A program made the position numbers and the translations under genes. Source: Paenibacillus stellifer (GTDB lineage Bacteria > Bacillota > Bacilli > Paenibacillales > Paenibacillaceae). Taken from it: a stretch of DNA of 64,000 nucleotides. The stretch covers positions 588,501-652,500 of the forward strand of contig NZ_CP009286.1 of assembly GCF_000758685.1 (NCBI RefSeq). The letters are read 5' to 3'. Of the stretch, positions 7,393-15,632 are shown piece after piece. Position 1 is the stretch's first letter, and each line of letters opens with the position of its first letter. The notes under the pieces were generated by a model. That model saw only the letters and a program-made list of their open reading frames with translations. It ran no database searches and was not told where the DNA came from.

Positions 7393-10300
7393 TTGGCAAG
7401 ACAAAAATCAAGGTCTTTAATTTCTGTTCTGCTTGCATTTGCGCTCTTCTTCGGGTTGTTATTCGGCTTATCCGGCGGAGCCTCGGCCAGCAACACCGAT
7501 TATACCGTTTCGTATACCAACACGACGGCAACGGCCGTAACGCTGCACTGGACTGCGAATAGCTGGTCGACCGTCAACGATACGGCGATGACGAAGAGCG
7601 GCACCACTTTTACAGCCAAGATCAATGTCCCGGAAGGCGCCTCTCTAACCTACTGCTATCACATTACAGCCCCTAGCGACAGCTGGGATAACAATGGCGG
7701 GAAGAACTGGACGGTCATTGTCCCCACAGCCGGCAAGTACGAGGCCGAGAGCGCATCGCTGTCAGGCGGCGCCAAAGTCAATACCGATCACACCGGCTAT
7801 ACGGGGACCGGCTTCGTTGATGGATACACTGTGTCCGGCGCAGCCACGACTTTCACCGTTCAGGCCACCGCAGACGGCACATATAACGCAGCTTTAAGGT
7901 ATGCCAACGCTTCCGGAAGCGCGAAGACGCTGTCGATCTATGTCAATGGAGTAAAAGCCAAGCAGACCACTCTGGCGAGCCTCGCCGATTGGAACACCTG
8001 GAGCACTCAGACGGAAGCGCTTACTCTTGTGTCGGGCGCCAATACGGTTGCGTATAAATACGATTCAACCGACACCGGCAGCGTCAATCTCGATTACATT
8101 ACCGTCACTGAGGGCGTCTCGCCGTCTCCAAGCGCTTCGGCCTCGCCTACAGCAACACCAACAGCTACTCCAACGGCAACACCAACGGCTACATCGACCG
8201 CTACCGCTACGGCCACGGCAACAGCCACACCAACTGCTACCGCAACAGCAACCGCTACCGCCACAGCTACGGCAACCGCAACCGCGACAGCCACACCAAC
8301 GGCTACGGCAACAGCGACAGCTACGGCCACGCCAACCGCAACTGCTACGGGGCTGACGGTCCATTTCAAGAAGCCTGCATCCTGGGGCTCATCCGTCCGG
8401 ATTCACTACTGGAACCTGAGCCCTTCAACCGTGCCAACAAGCGGAGCCTGGCCGGGAATCCTCATGAATTCGGACGGCAACAGCTGGTACAGCTATACGA
8501 TTACGGGTGCGACAGGCTCCAGCCTGATCTTCAATGACGGCAGCGGCAAGCAGACCGCCGATCTGTCCCGCAGCGTATCAGAAGGCTGGTACTATACGGA
8601 CAATGTCTGGTATAACGCCAACCCGGAAACGCCGAAGATCCCGGTCATCTCCGTCTCGCCGACGCCTAAGACCTATGATTCCGCCCAGACGGTGACGCTG
8701 ACCAGCACCAATACGGGCGATAGCATCTACTATACGACCAACGGGTCTGAGCCGACAACGTCATCGACTCTGTATACGGGACCGATTCAGGTGTCCTCTT
8801 CCGTGACGATCAAAGCCTTTGGCGTGAACTCGGCCGGGCAGGCGGGAAGCGTCTCGTCCTTCGCTTATGTGATTGACTTGAACGCCGATCTGACGGCGCC
8901 GACCATTACCGCGAACCTGCCGGTCAGCCAATCGGATTCGTCGGTCAGCGTCTCTTTTAACCTAAAGGACAACAAGGCGGCCACAACGACAGCTTACTAT
9001 ACGGATAACGGCACGGAGCCGACCACCAGCTCCAAGGTCTATACTTCGGGCAATGCCTTGGCCGGTCTGACCGGACCATCCATCCTCGTCACCAAAACGA
9101 CGACCCTCAAGTTCCTTGTGGTGGACGGGGCCGGCAATCAGACGACGCAGAGCTTCTTCTATAACGTCGGGAATACGGGTGATTTCCGCGAAGACACGAT
9201 TTACTTCGTCATCACCTCCCGCTTCTACGATGGAGATCCGAGCAATAACGTGCATGCCTGGGATGACGCCAAGGCTGGGAATCCGGATTCCGATCCGGCC
9301 TGGAGAGGCGACTTCAAGGGGCTGATCGAGAAGCTCGATTATATCAAGGCGCTCGGCTTCAGCGCGATCTGGATTACTCCGGTTGTAGAGAACGCCAGCG
9401 GATATGATTATCACGGCTATCATGCGATCAATTTTGCCAAGGTGGACCCAAGGTACGAATCGGCCGGGGCTTCCTATCAGGACCTCATCAATGCGGCGCA
9501 CGCCAAGGGTCTCAAGATCATTCAGGATATCGTCGTCAACCATACGGGCAACTTCGGGGAAGAGAATCTGTATCCGCTGTTCAAAAAAGATCCGACCAAG
9601 CCGGACACCGTTAACAACATGCTCAAAATTACGGATAAACTGCCGGCGAACTATGATACGATGACGCCCGACCAGCAGTATCAGGCCCGGATCGCGCTGA
9701 TGAAAGACGCGGCCACCAACAATAACATTTACCACACCGAGAAGAGCCTCTCCTGGGAATCGTACACGGTGCAGACCGGCCAGATCGCGGGCGACTGCGT
9801 GGACCTGAACACCGAGAATCCAGTGGTTGATCAATATTTGATCGATACGTACAACCAGTACATCGACATGGGCGTCGACGCCTTCCGGGTCGATACCATG
9901 AAGCATGTGAGCCGGTATATTTTCAACAAATACTTCATTCCGGCCTGGAAGACGAGAGGCGGCTCGGACTTCTACATTTTCGGCGAAGTGGCAACCCGCT
10001 ACAGAGACGTGTGGAACAGCGGCATTCCGGCCATCTCCACGCCGTTCTATACCTGGAAGGAATCGAAGGCCTATCCGGGCGACGGCAAAAATGACTACGA
10101 GTCCAACAAGCTGTCGGTTGAACAGAACTGGGCGGACAATTCGACTACGGCCAATCAGCCGACCTCGAACAATGCATTCCTGAACGGCAATACGTATCAT
10201 GCACCAGACTATTCGATGCGTTCGGGCCTCGATGTCATCGACTTCCCGATGCACTGGGCGTTCAAGAGCGCGCAGGAAGCGTTCAGCATGAGATACGGCG

Positions 10301-10977
10301 ACCAGTATTATAACGACGCCACCTGGAACGTCACATACGTCGACTCGCATGATTACGCGCCGGACGGGGCTCCCGAGAACCAGCGTTTCGCGGGCACGCA
10401 GGACACCTGGGCCGAGAATCTCGACCTGATGTTCACCTTCCGGGGCATTCCGGCCATTTTCTACGGGTCCGAAATTGAATTCCAGAAGGGCAAGGTCATC
10501 GACCCGGGTCCGAACGCGCCGCTCAGCACAACCGGCCGCGCTTACTTCGGGGATCACATCGAGGGCAGTGTAACGGTACAGGATTACGGCAAATACACGA
10601 ATGCAACCGGCACGGTCGCAGAATCGCTCAACTATCCGCTGGCACAGCATATCCGGCAGTTGAACCTGATCCGCAGAGCGGTTCCCGCCCTGCAGAAAGG
10701 CCAATACTCCACGGAAAATGTATCGGGCAATCTGGCTTTCAAACGCAGATATACCGATACCGCCAAGGGCATTGACAGCTTCGCCCTCGTTACGATCTCG
10801 GGCGACGCCACCTTCACGGGCATTCCGAACGGAACCTATGTGGATGCAGTGACCGGCGACCGCAAGACCGTGACGAATGGCACGATCACGCTGAACTGCT
10901 CGGGCAAGGGCAACGCCCGGGTCTACGTCCTGAACGGCAGCGGCGGAATCGGCGTGACGGGAACGTATCTGAAATAA
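7393..10977 (+). CDS. Secreted multidomain alpha-amylase (GH13 with CBMs)
   Basis: About 1194 residues, starting at TTG with GGGAGG upstream; an ATG six codons earlier lacks a site. Domains in order: signal peptide ending near GGASAS (1-33); CBM25-like starch module (36-115); CBM6/CBM35-like beta-sandwich (115-240); Ala/Thr/Pro repeat linker (240-319); CBM26-like module (320-415); two chitobiase C-terminal-like folds with YYTTNGSEPTTSS and YYTDNGTEPTTSS (417-592); GH13 catalytic barrel (595-1080); C-terminal beta domain. Catalytic motifs are FRVDTMKH (nucleophile), FYIFGEVAT (acid/base) and VDSHD. It should hydrolyse internal alpha-1,4 bonds of starch outside the cell. Having all accessory modules N-terminal to the barrel is unusual. 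Operators upstream suggest carbon-catabolite control. Confidence 0.93.
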   Translation: MARQKSRSLISVLLAFALFFGLLFGLSGGASASNTDYTVSYTNTTATAVTLHWTANSWSTVNDTAMTKSGTTFTAKINVPEGASLTYCYHITAPSDSWDNNGGKNWTVIVPTAGKYEAESASLSGGAKVNTDHTGYTGTGFVDGYTVSGAATTFTVQATADGTYNAALRYANASGSAKTLSIYVNGVKAKQTTLASLADWNTWSTQTEALTLVSGANTVAYKYDSTDTGSVNLDYITVTEGVSPSPSASASPTATPTATPTATPTATSTATATATATATPTATATATATATATATATATATPTATATATATATPTATATGLTVHFKKPASWGSSVRIHYWNLSPSTVPTSGAWPGILMNSDGNSWYSYTITGATGSSLIFNDGSGKQTADLSRSVSEGWYYTDNVWYNANPETPKIPVISVSPTPKTYDSAQTVTLTSTNTGDSIYYTTNGSEPTTSSTLYTGPIQVSSSVTIKAFGVNSAGQAGSVSSFAYVIDLNADLTAPTITANLPVSQSDSSVSVSFNLKDNKAATTTAYYTDNGTEPTTSSKVYTSGNALAGLTGPSILVTKTTTLKFLVVDGAGNQTTQSFFYNVGNTGDFREDTIYFVITSRFYDGDPSNNVHAWDDAKAGNPDSDPAWRGDFKGLIEKLDYIKALGFSAIWITPVVENASGYDYHGYHAINFAKVDPRYESAGASYQDLINAAHAKGLKIIQDIVVNHTGNFGEENLYPLFKKDPTKPDTVNNMLKITDKLPANYDTMTPDQQYQARIALMKDAATNNNIYHTEKSLSWESYTVQTGQIAGDCVDLNTENPVVDQYLIDTYNQYIDMGVDAFRVDTMKHVSRYIFNKYFIPAWKTRGGSDFYIFGEVATRYRDVWNSGIPAISTPFYTWKESKAYPGDGKNDYESNKLSVEQNWADNSTTANQPTSNNAFLNGNTYHAPDYSMRSGLDVIDFPMHWAFKSAQEAFSMRYGDQYYNDATWNVTYVDSHDYAPDGAPENQRFAGTQDTWAENLDLMFTFRGIPAIFYGSEIEFQKGKVIDPGPNAPLSTTGRAYFGDHIEGSVTVQDYGKYTNATGTVAESLNYPLAQHIRQLNLIRRAVPALQKGQYSTENVSGNLAFKRRYTDTAKGIDSFALVTISGDATFTGIPNGTYVDAVTGDRKTVTNGTITLNCSGKGNARVYVLNGSGGIGVTGTYLK

Positions 10978-11019
10978 GGGCAGCAGCCTATGAGTTAAGT
11001 GAATAGGATAGGATTCTAA

Positions 11020-11090
11020 AAAAATGAAAGATCCCGCCGTACCTTCGCCTTACTCTTTAATGAGGTGAACTACGGTGGGGTCTTTTCATA
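11020..11090 (+). terminator. Terminator after amylase
   Basis: The arms at 11027-11041 and 11071-11085 pair over 15 bases with two G-T wobbles, ending in TCTTTTCAT. A 29-base loop separates them. It lies 50 bases after the amylase stop. Confidence 0.6.
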
Positions 11091-11095
11091 TTAGG

Positions 11096-11127
11096 GGTCA
11101 GCCAGAAACTTTTGGCTGGCCTATTTT
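11096..11127 (+). terminator. Second terminator hairpin
   Basis: GGTCAGCCA pairs perfectly with TGGCTGGCC, followed by TATTTTCAT. It lies right after the first hairpin and probably backs it up. Confidence 0.6.
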
Positions 11128-11178
11128 CATAAATATAAGAAAGTATAAGCTGCGCGCTTATCACAGTCTCCTATTTCT

Positions 11179-11225
11179 CGGCAAACGCATGGCGTCTAAG
11201 GACGCCGTCAGGCGGTTATCCTTGA
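11179..11225. repeat. Dispersed hairpin-forming repeat, copy 1
   Basis: A 47-base element containing AAACGC, a short GGCGTC/GACGCC stem and the invariant core GGACGCCGTCAGG. A second copy lies at 42009-42055 with about 80 percent identity. The outer arms can pair in both copies and differ by a compensated or wobble change. It sits in the otherwise empty 11128-11396 region, where I see no gene. Confidence 0.6.
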
Positions 11226-11396
11226 GGGGAGTTAGTTATCGCTGTTTTTCCAGCTATGTCTGGGGTATGGTTGGGTTATTAGGGTCGTGCTATGTTGGGC
11301 TATTATGTTGGACTTCGGTTATAGTGTAACGATTTGCACGGCTGCGGCGAATAAGAGAGGACAACCCGGAAGGAAGGGAGGGCGAAAGGCTCGGAC

Positions 11397-12014
11397 ATGG
11401 ACCCGGAACAAGAACAGATCAAGCAGTTTGCTGCGGGAAGCCGGGCCGCCTTTGAAGCGCTCGTTATCCGTTACCGGCAGCCTGCTGTGGGCTTCGCCCG
11501 CCAATACGTACATGATTATCACATTTCGGAGGACCTCGTTCAGGACTGCTTTGCTTACCTGTACGTCTATCCGGGCAAATATGACTTTCGCAGTTCCTTC
11601 AAGACGTATCTCTTCACGCTGGTCCGTCATAAATGCCTGGATTACCTGCGGAAGAAAGGACGGAGGAAAGAGTGCGGCGGGCCGGCGGAAGATGTGCTCA
11701 TCCGCGAACGGAGCGATCCGGCGGAAGAACCCGAACAACGCTTTCTCGCTGGCGAGGGCTGGAGTGAATGGGAGAGACGCCTGGACGGACTTAAGGACGA
11801 TTACCGGACGGCGGTTTATCTTGTGGATGTGGAAGGCTTGACTCCCCGGGAGGCGGCAGCGGTGCAGGGCAAGTCCTCAGCGGGATTTCGGGTTACGCTG
11901 CATCGGGCGCGAAGGCAGTTGAAAGAATTCATGGAGAAGGAGGAGGACGATCCGTATGGCAGGCGAACATTCGCACAATGGAAGAGCGGAGGGAAAGAAT
12001 CCGTTAACCGGTGA
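11397..12014 (+). CDS. ECF-type RNA polymerase sigma factor
   Basis: A 205-residue sigma-70 family protein with region 2 (FEALVIRYRQPAVGFARQY, ISEDLVQDCFAYLY, YDFRSSFKTYLFTLVRHKCLDYLRKK) and region 4 (LDGLKDDYRTAVYLVDVEGLTPREAAAV, FRVTLHRARRQLKEFM). Regions 1 and 3 are absent, as in ECF factors. It should direct RNA polymerase to a small regulon, probably including its own operon. The ATG follows GAAAGG at 11 bases. It overlaps the next gene by 59 bases, so expression is tightly coupled. The downstream small membrane protein is the best candidate for its partner, and the ABC transporter genes after that are its likely target. Confidence 0.9.
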   Translation: MDPEQEQIKQFAAGSRAAFEALVIRYRQPAVGFARQYVHDYHISEDLVQDCFAYLYVYPGKYDFRSSFKTYLFTLVRHKCLDYLRKKGRRKECGGPAEDVLIRERSDPAEEPEQRFLAGEGWSEWERRLDGLKDDYRTAVYLVDVEGLTPREAAAVQGKSSAGFRVTLHRARRQLKEFMEKEEDDPYGRRTFAQWKSGGKESVNR

Positions 12015-12306
12015 TCCGTATTCCATTAATGCGGGGATGAGTGAAGATCAGGAGAGCTTCCTCCGCGGCATCTATGTCAAAGCGTCGATCATGGAATATG
12101 ACCGTCTAGAGGCAGAGCGGGTACGTCTGAACCAGCGCAGGCTGTGGCGGCGGAATTGCATTCAAATCGCCCTGGCTGCGGCGAGTCTGGCTGCGGGTTA
12201 CTTTGTGCTGCGGCATTACGCTTTCGATCCGGGATCGGTCTTCACATTGTCCGTTATCCTGATCGGGCTGGGAGCGGCGGTGGAGCAGATTGGAATTCGT
12301 GAATGA
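11956..12306 (+). CDS. Small membrane protein, possible anti-sigma factor
   Basis: A 116-residue protein with a hydrophilic N-terminal half (about 65 residues, partly helical, SEDQESFLRGIYVKASIMEYDRLEAERVRLNQRR) and two hydrophobic helices (residues about 69-85 and 92-110). No zinc-binding HxxxCxxC motif is present, so it is not a ZAS-type anti-sigma. Its size, topology and position right behind an ECF sigma gene fit an anti-sigma or sigma-sensing partner, but homology is not recognised. The start has GAAGGAGGAGG just upstream, inside the end of the sigma gene. Its stop lies 37 bases before the ABC ATPase ATG. Confidence 0.65.
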   Translation: MAGEHSHNGRAEGKNPLTGDPYSINAGMSEDQESFLRGIYVKASIMEYDRLEAERVRLNQRRLWRRNCIQIALAAASLAAGYFVLRHYAFDPGSVFTLSVILIGLGAAVEQIGIRE

Positions 12307-12343
12307 ATGGCAAGCCCTTGGAGTGAGGGAAGGAGAGTGCGTG

Positions 12344-13222
12344 ATGGAAGTGAAATTGAAGCAGTTGAGCAAACGTTACGGTGGCAAACAGGCACTGGAG
12401 GAAGTGACGCTGACCTGGGAAGAGGGTATACAGGGTCTGCTCGGTCCGAACGGCGCGGGAAAAACGACGCTGATGCGTCTGCTTGCCACCCTGCTTGCCC
12501 CTACGTCCGGAAGCGCTGAGATCGACGGCGTTCCGCTTGCGGACAAAGGGCGTATCCGCGAACTCGTCGGTTATTTGCCTCAGGAGTTCTCGTTCTACCC
12601 CGGGATGAGAGTCGCGGAGGCCATGGACTATCTCGCGCTGCTATCCGGCGTGAAGGGAGCGGCGGAACGCAAGCGGCGGATCGATGCGCTGCTGGAGGAG
12701 GTCAACTTGACCGCCCACCGCAAGGCGAAGGTCAGAGCGCTGTCGGGGGGGATGAAGCGGCGGCTCGGGATTGCCCAGGCGATGATTCACGAGCCGAAGC
12801 TGCTCATCGTCGATGAGCCGACCGCAGGGCTGGACCCGGAGGAACGCATCCGGTTCCGCCAGCTGCTGGCGCGATTCGCGGAAGGGCGGGTCGTCCTCCT
12901 GTCTACGCATGTGGTGGAAGACGTGGAGTCATCCTGCCGGGAGGTCACGGTATTGAAGGGCGGTAGCGTACCTTTTCAGGGCAATACCCAGGACCTGGCG
13001 GAACGGGCAAGGGGCCGGGTATGGCAGGCGGAGATGGACAAGAAGGAATGGGCGGCGGCGGGCAGCCGCTATAAGGTCGTGTCGGCTGTCGCGGCGGGTT
13101 CTTCCATGCAGGTCCGCCTGCTGGCGGAGGAGCGGCCGTTCCCGGACGCTGTAGCATCCGAGCCGACTATGGAAGACGGCTATCTGTGCCTCGTCGGCAA
13201 GGGAGGGGGCGCTGCGCTATGA
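12344..13222 (+). CDS. ABC transporter ATP-binding subunit
   Basis: A 292-residue ATPase of the DRA/CcmA class. It has Walker A GPNGAGKTTL, Q-loop LPQEFSF, signature LSGGMKRRLG, Walker B LLIVDEPTAGLDPEER and the switch His in STHVVED. The last 90 residues form the usual C-terminal extension. The ATG at 12344 has AAGGAG eight bases upstream; a longer frame exists but has no site. The stop overlaps the next start by ATGA. It should power the two membrane proteins that follow. Such ABC-2 exporters often handle peptides, lipids or antimicrobials, but the substrate is not visible here. Confidence 0.9.
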   Translation: MEVKLKQLSKRYGGKQALEEVTLTWEEGIQGLLGPNGAGKTTLMRLLATLLAPTSGSAEIDGVPLADKGRIRELVGYLPQEFSFYPGMRVAEAMDYLALLSGVKGAAERKRRIDALLEEVNLTAHRKAKVRALSGGMKRRLGIAQAMIHEPKLLIVDEPTAGLDPEERIRFRQLLARFAEGRVVLLSTHVVEDVESSCREVTVLKGGSVPFQGNTQDLAERARGRVWQAEMDKKEWAAAGSRYKVVSAVAAGSSMQVRLLAEERPFPDAVASEPTMEDGYLCLVGKGGGAAL

Positions 13223-14655
13223 GCTTTCCGGCGCTTGTCTTCAAGGAAATGCGCATGTTGAGCCGGAATCTGGTCTTCTATATGCTGATCGCTGTGGTGA
13301 TGCTCTTCTATTGGACCAACTACGCCACCTCGGAGAGCTGGGGCGAGGGCCGGGCGCCTGTCCCGCCTAAGAAGCAGGCGGAACAGACCTCCGCTGTCCC
13401 CGCGCCGGCAGCAGAGCAGGCCGGACAGGCGGATGCGGCAGCGAAGGCCGGATCGGCAGAGGCGGCGACAAAGCTTGGATCTTCAAGCGCAGGAGCGGGC
13501 GAAGATGCAGAGGCCGCAGCGGCGAGTGCCGGGGAAGAGGCCCAGTCCCCGGCGGACGGGGAGGCGCCCCCAGCCGATATGGAAGCCCCGCCGCCTATGC
13601 CTGTCTATGGCTGGATGGAAATAACAGACCCCGGCAAAATCGCCGAGCGCTACATCCAGTACTTGCAGCAGGATTTGCGGAACGGCTGGATGAACCAGCG
13701 AATCGTATTCGGGATGTTCGCCCACCAATCGAAGCTGTCGGATCATGACAAGGCGAGTATGCGCAGTACGATTGATGAGCTGGAACAGGTGAAGTCGCAT
13801 CCTGAGGCGTATACAGCAGAGAAGGTGAAGGCGATCGCTGCCGATCTCGACAAGAAGCTCGGAGGCTGGACCGAATATATGCGGGACGGCGCCACCTTCA
13901 TAGAAAACATTGACACCTATGAACAGGCGATGGAGCACTACCAGGTCCAGGAGGCTGAATATAGCAGCCGCCTTGCCGAAGGTCAGGTCTACCCCGGCAT
14001 GGCGAGGCTCTTCTGCGATTATGTAGGCTTGACCGCTGGAGTCTTCCCGGTCTTCCTTGCGGCCTTCGCCTTGAGCCGCGACCGTTCAAGCCGGATGCAT
14101 GAATTGATTGCCAGCCGCCGGATCAGGGCCTTCACTTATGTTGGGGCGCGCTTTCTGGCCTATGCCGTCATGGTCTCGCTCATCTATATGCTGCTCTCTG
14201 TCTTCGCGGCGTGGCAGACCGCGACAGCGCTGGACGGCGCATCGGCTTTTGGCGAAGCGCTTCCCGTCTTTCTGGCCTACGGCGCGGGCTGGCTGCTGCC
14301 GACAATCTGGGCGACCACTGCGTTCGGCATGCTGGTCTACACCGTGTTCGGCAGCGGCATTGCGGCCGTCCCGCTGCAGTTCGCCTGGTTTGTAGTGTCG
14401 GCCTTACCCCTGATGGGGGACTACCGTGCCTATAAGCTGCTCATCCGCTTCAATACGGCCGCCCAGAGTGAGGCTTACCGGCATTATGCCGGAGAGATTG
14501 TGGCGAACCGGATGATCATTAGCGTCCTGGCGCTGGCGATGGCCGCAGCGGCATCCTTCCTCTGGGAGCGGCGCCGAAGCAGCGGGCGCGCCTCGGGCCG
14601 CAGCCGCAGGCGTATAGGAAGAAGCGCGGCAGCCGCCATGGAGGGAAGCCGATGA
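13219..14655 (+). CDS. ABC-2 type permease with long Ala/Pro-rich external loop
   Basis: A 478-residue membrane protein. One transmembrane helix (LVFYMLIAVVMLFYW) lies near residue 25. An external segment of about 240 residues follows: an Ala/Glu/Gln/Pro-rich low-complexity part (residues 45-125, ending in APPPMPVYG), then a charged helical part (WMEITDPGKIAERYIQYLQQ and on). About five further helices complete the C-terminal half. This one-loop-five layout is that of ABC-2 permeases. It overlaps both neighbours by ATGA, so the subunits should be made in fixed ratio. The low-complexity region is GC-rich and likely a flexible tether outside the membrane. Confidence 0.82.
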   Translation: MSFPALVFKEMRMLSRNLVFYMLIAVVMLFYWTNYATSESWGEGRAPVPPKKQAEQTSAVPAPAAEQAGQADAAAKAGSAEAATKLGSSSAGAGEDAEAAAASAGEEAQSPADGEAPPADMEAPPPMPVYGWMEITDPGKIAERYIQYLQQDLRNGWMNQRIVFGMFAHQSKLSDHDKASMRSTIDELEQVKSHPEAYTAEKVKAIAADLDKKLGGWTEYMRDGATFIENIDTYEQAMEHYQVQEAEYSSRLAEGQVYPGMARLFCDYVGLTAGVFPVFLAAFALSRDRSSRMHELIASRRIRAFTYVGARFLAYAVMVSLIYMLLSVFAAWQTATALDGASAFGEALPVFLAYGAGWLLPTIWATTAFGMLVYTVFGSGIAAVPLQFAWFVVSALPLMGDYRAYKLLIRFNTAAQSEAYRHYAGEIVANRMIISVLALAMAAAASFLWERRRSSGRASGRSRRRIGRSAAAAMEGSR

Positions 14656-15335
14656 GCGGGCCGGACATCACCCGGCTTCCCGGGCGGCGAACCGGGGGCG
14701 GTGCGCTCCTTGTTCCGCTCGCGCTGCGCAATCTCCGTCTGCTTGCTTCTTACAATTGGCTTGCCGCGCTGCTCATGCTCGCCGTGATGGCGGCAGTCTC
14801 GAATGCCGCCTTCATGGGGCCGGGCGAAGCGGGCCTGTACGGAGAACGCTACGCCAGCCTTACCGGCCTGCTTCTTCTGCCCCCGCTCGCCATGCTCGAC
14901 GCAGGCGGGATTGGCGAGACGCTGCTCGCCAAACGGCGGTCCCACGCCGTTACATTCCTGCTGCGCTGGCTGCTGACCGCCGGCTATGCCGGGCTGCTGC
15001 TTGCCGTCTTTTTCGAGCTGCTGCGGTTTATGGGAGCCGACTTTGCTCTGCCGCTTGCCGCCGGGGTATGGATTACCACCGTCGCTCTAGGTTCCTTCGG
15101 CCTGCTGCTCGCCGTACTCTTCCGCCATCTTGCAGGCGGATTTATCGCGGCCTTCGCCTGGTATCTGATCGACTGGATGTCGAAAGGCAAGTACACCGGG
15201 CCCTTTTATCTCTTCAGCATACAGAAGGGCGCATGGAATGACGACAAGCTGTGGCTGCTCGGTCTGGCCCTGTGCTGCGCCGCCGTCACCGCCTGGCTCC
15301 TTCCAAGGAGTCTGGGAACGGAAGACTATCGCTGA
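14652..15335 (+). CDS. Second membrane subunit of the ECF-linked ABC transporter
   Basis: A 227-residue protein with about six hydrophobic helices (starting WLAALLMLAVMAAVSNAAF and ending WLLGLALCCAAVTAWLLP) and short loops. No named family is recognised. Its ATGA overlap with the permease gene and lack of any other function mark it as a second transmembrane component. It is the last gene of the sigma-ABC operon. No clear terminator was found between it and the fluoride promoter 120 bases downstream. Confidence 0.75.
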   Translation: MSGPDITRLPGRRTGGGALLVPLALRNLRLLASYNWLAALLMLAVMAAVSNAAFMGPGEAGLYGERYASLTGLLLLPPLAMLDAGGIGETLLAKRRSHAVTFLLRWLLTAGYAGLLLAVFFELLRFMGADFALPLAAGVWITTVALGSFGLLLAVLFRHLAGGFIAAFAWYLIDWMSKGKYTGPFYLFSIQKGAWNDDKLWLLGLALCCAAVTAWLLPRSLGTEDYR

Positions 15336-15454
15336 ATAGGTGAGTTGGTCTGGTTGGTCTGTGAAGTGTCTTGCCATGTTCCATAATATGGTCACATCGC
15401 TGATTTCGCCTACTGTGCGTCCAAAATGCGCCTGTGCATCTGTGCGCCGTTTTA

Positions 15455-15483
15455 TTGACGCCGCCGCCGAAATGCTATAAAAT
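15455..15483 (+). promoter_or_regulatory. SigA promoter of the fluoride operon
   Basis: TTGACG (15455-15460) and TAAAAT (15478-15483) are separated by 17 bases. Transcription would begin about 25 bases before the riboswitch aptamer. Confidence 0.75.
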
Positions 15484-15512
15484 CGGTCTGACGCAAAAGA
15501 CCGGGCTGATGA

Positions 15513-15601
15513 ACGGCGATGGAGTTCGCCATAACCGCCGCAAGGCTGATGACTCCTACCAGTGGATTTCATTCCCTGGTAGGAGTCTGTTTTGTTATGG
15601 G
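15513..15601 (+). ncRNA. Fluoride riboswitch (crcB motif) with terminator platform
   Basis: The aptamer has the conserved strings GGCGATGGAGTTCGCC, then ATAACCGCC, GGCTGATGACTCCTAC, matching the fluoride riboswitch consensus including the pseudoknot elements. The 3' end of the aptamer (GACTCCTACCAG, 15551-15562) also forms a perfect 12-base stem with CTGGTAGGAGTC, followed by TGTTTTG, a rho-independent terminator. Fluoride binding should hold the aptamer and prevent the terminator, turning on the downstream antiporter. Confidence 0.95.
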
Positions 15602-15632
15602 GGCAGCCTGCGGAAGAAAGGACGTACAGAGG

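Noticed and set aside
8137-8352. Possible CRISPR or microsatellite array
   Set aside because: It is an in-frame Ala/Thr/Pro linker of the amylase without regular repeat-spacer structure.
8962-10704. 580-residue open frame on the minus strand inside the amylase gene
   Set aside because: It is the antisense shadow of a GC-rich coding frame; it has no RBS, no family motif and a low-complexity composition.
11075-11329. 84-residue plus-strand frame after the amylase
   Set aside because: It runs through two terminator hairpins and the dispersed repeat and has no convincing RBS.
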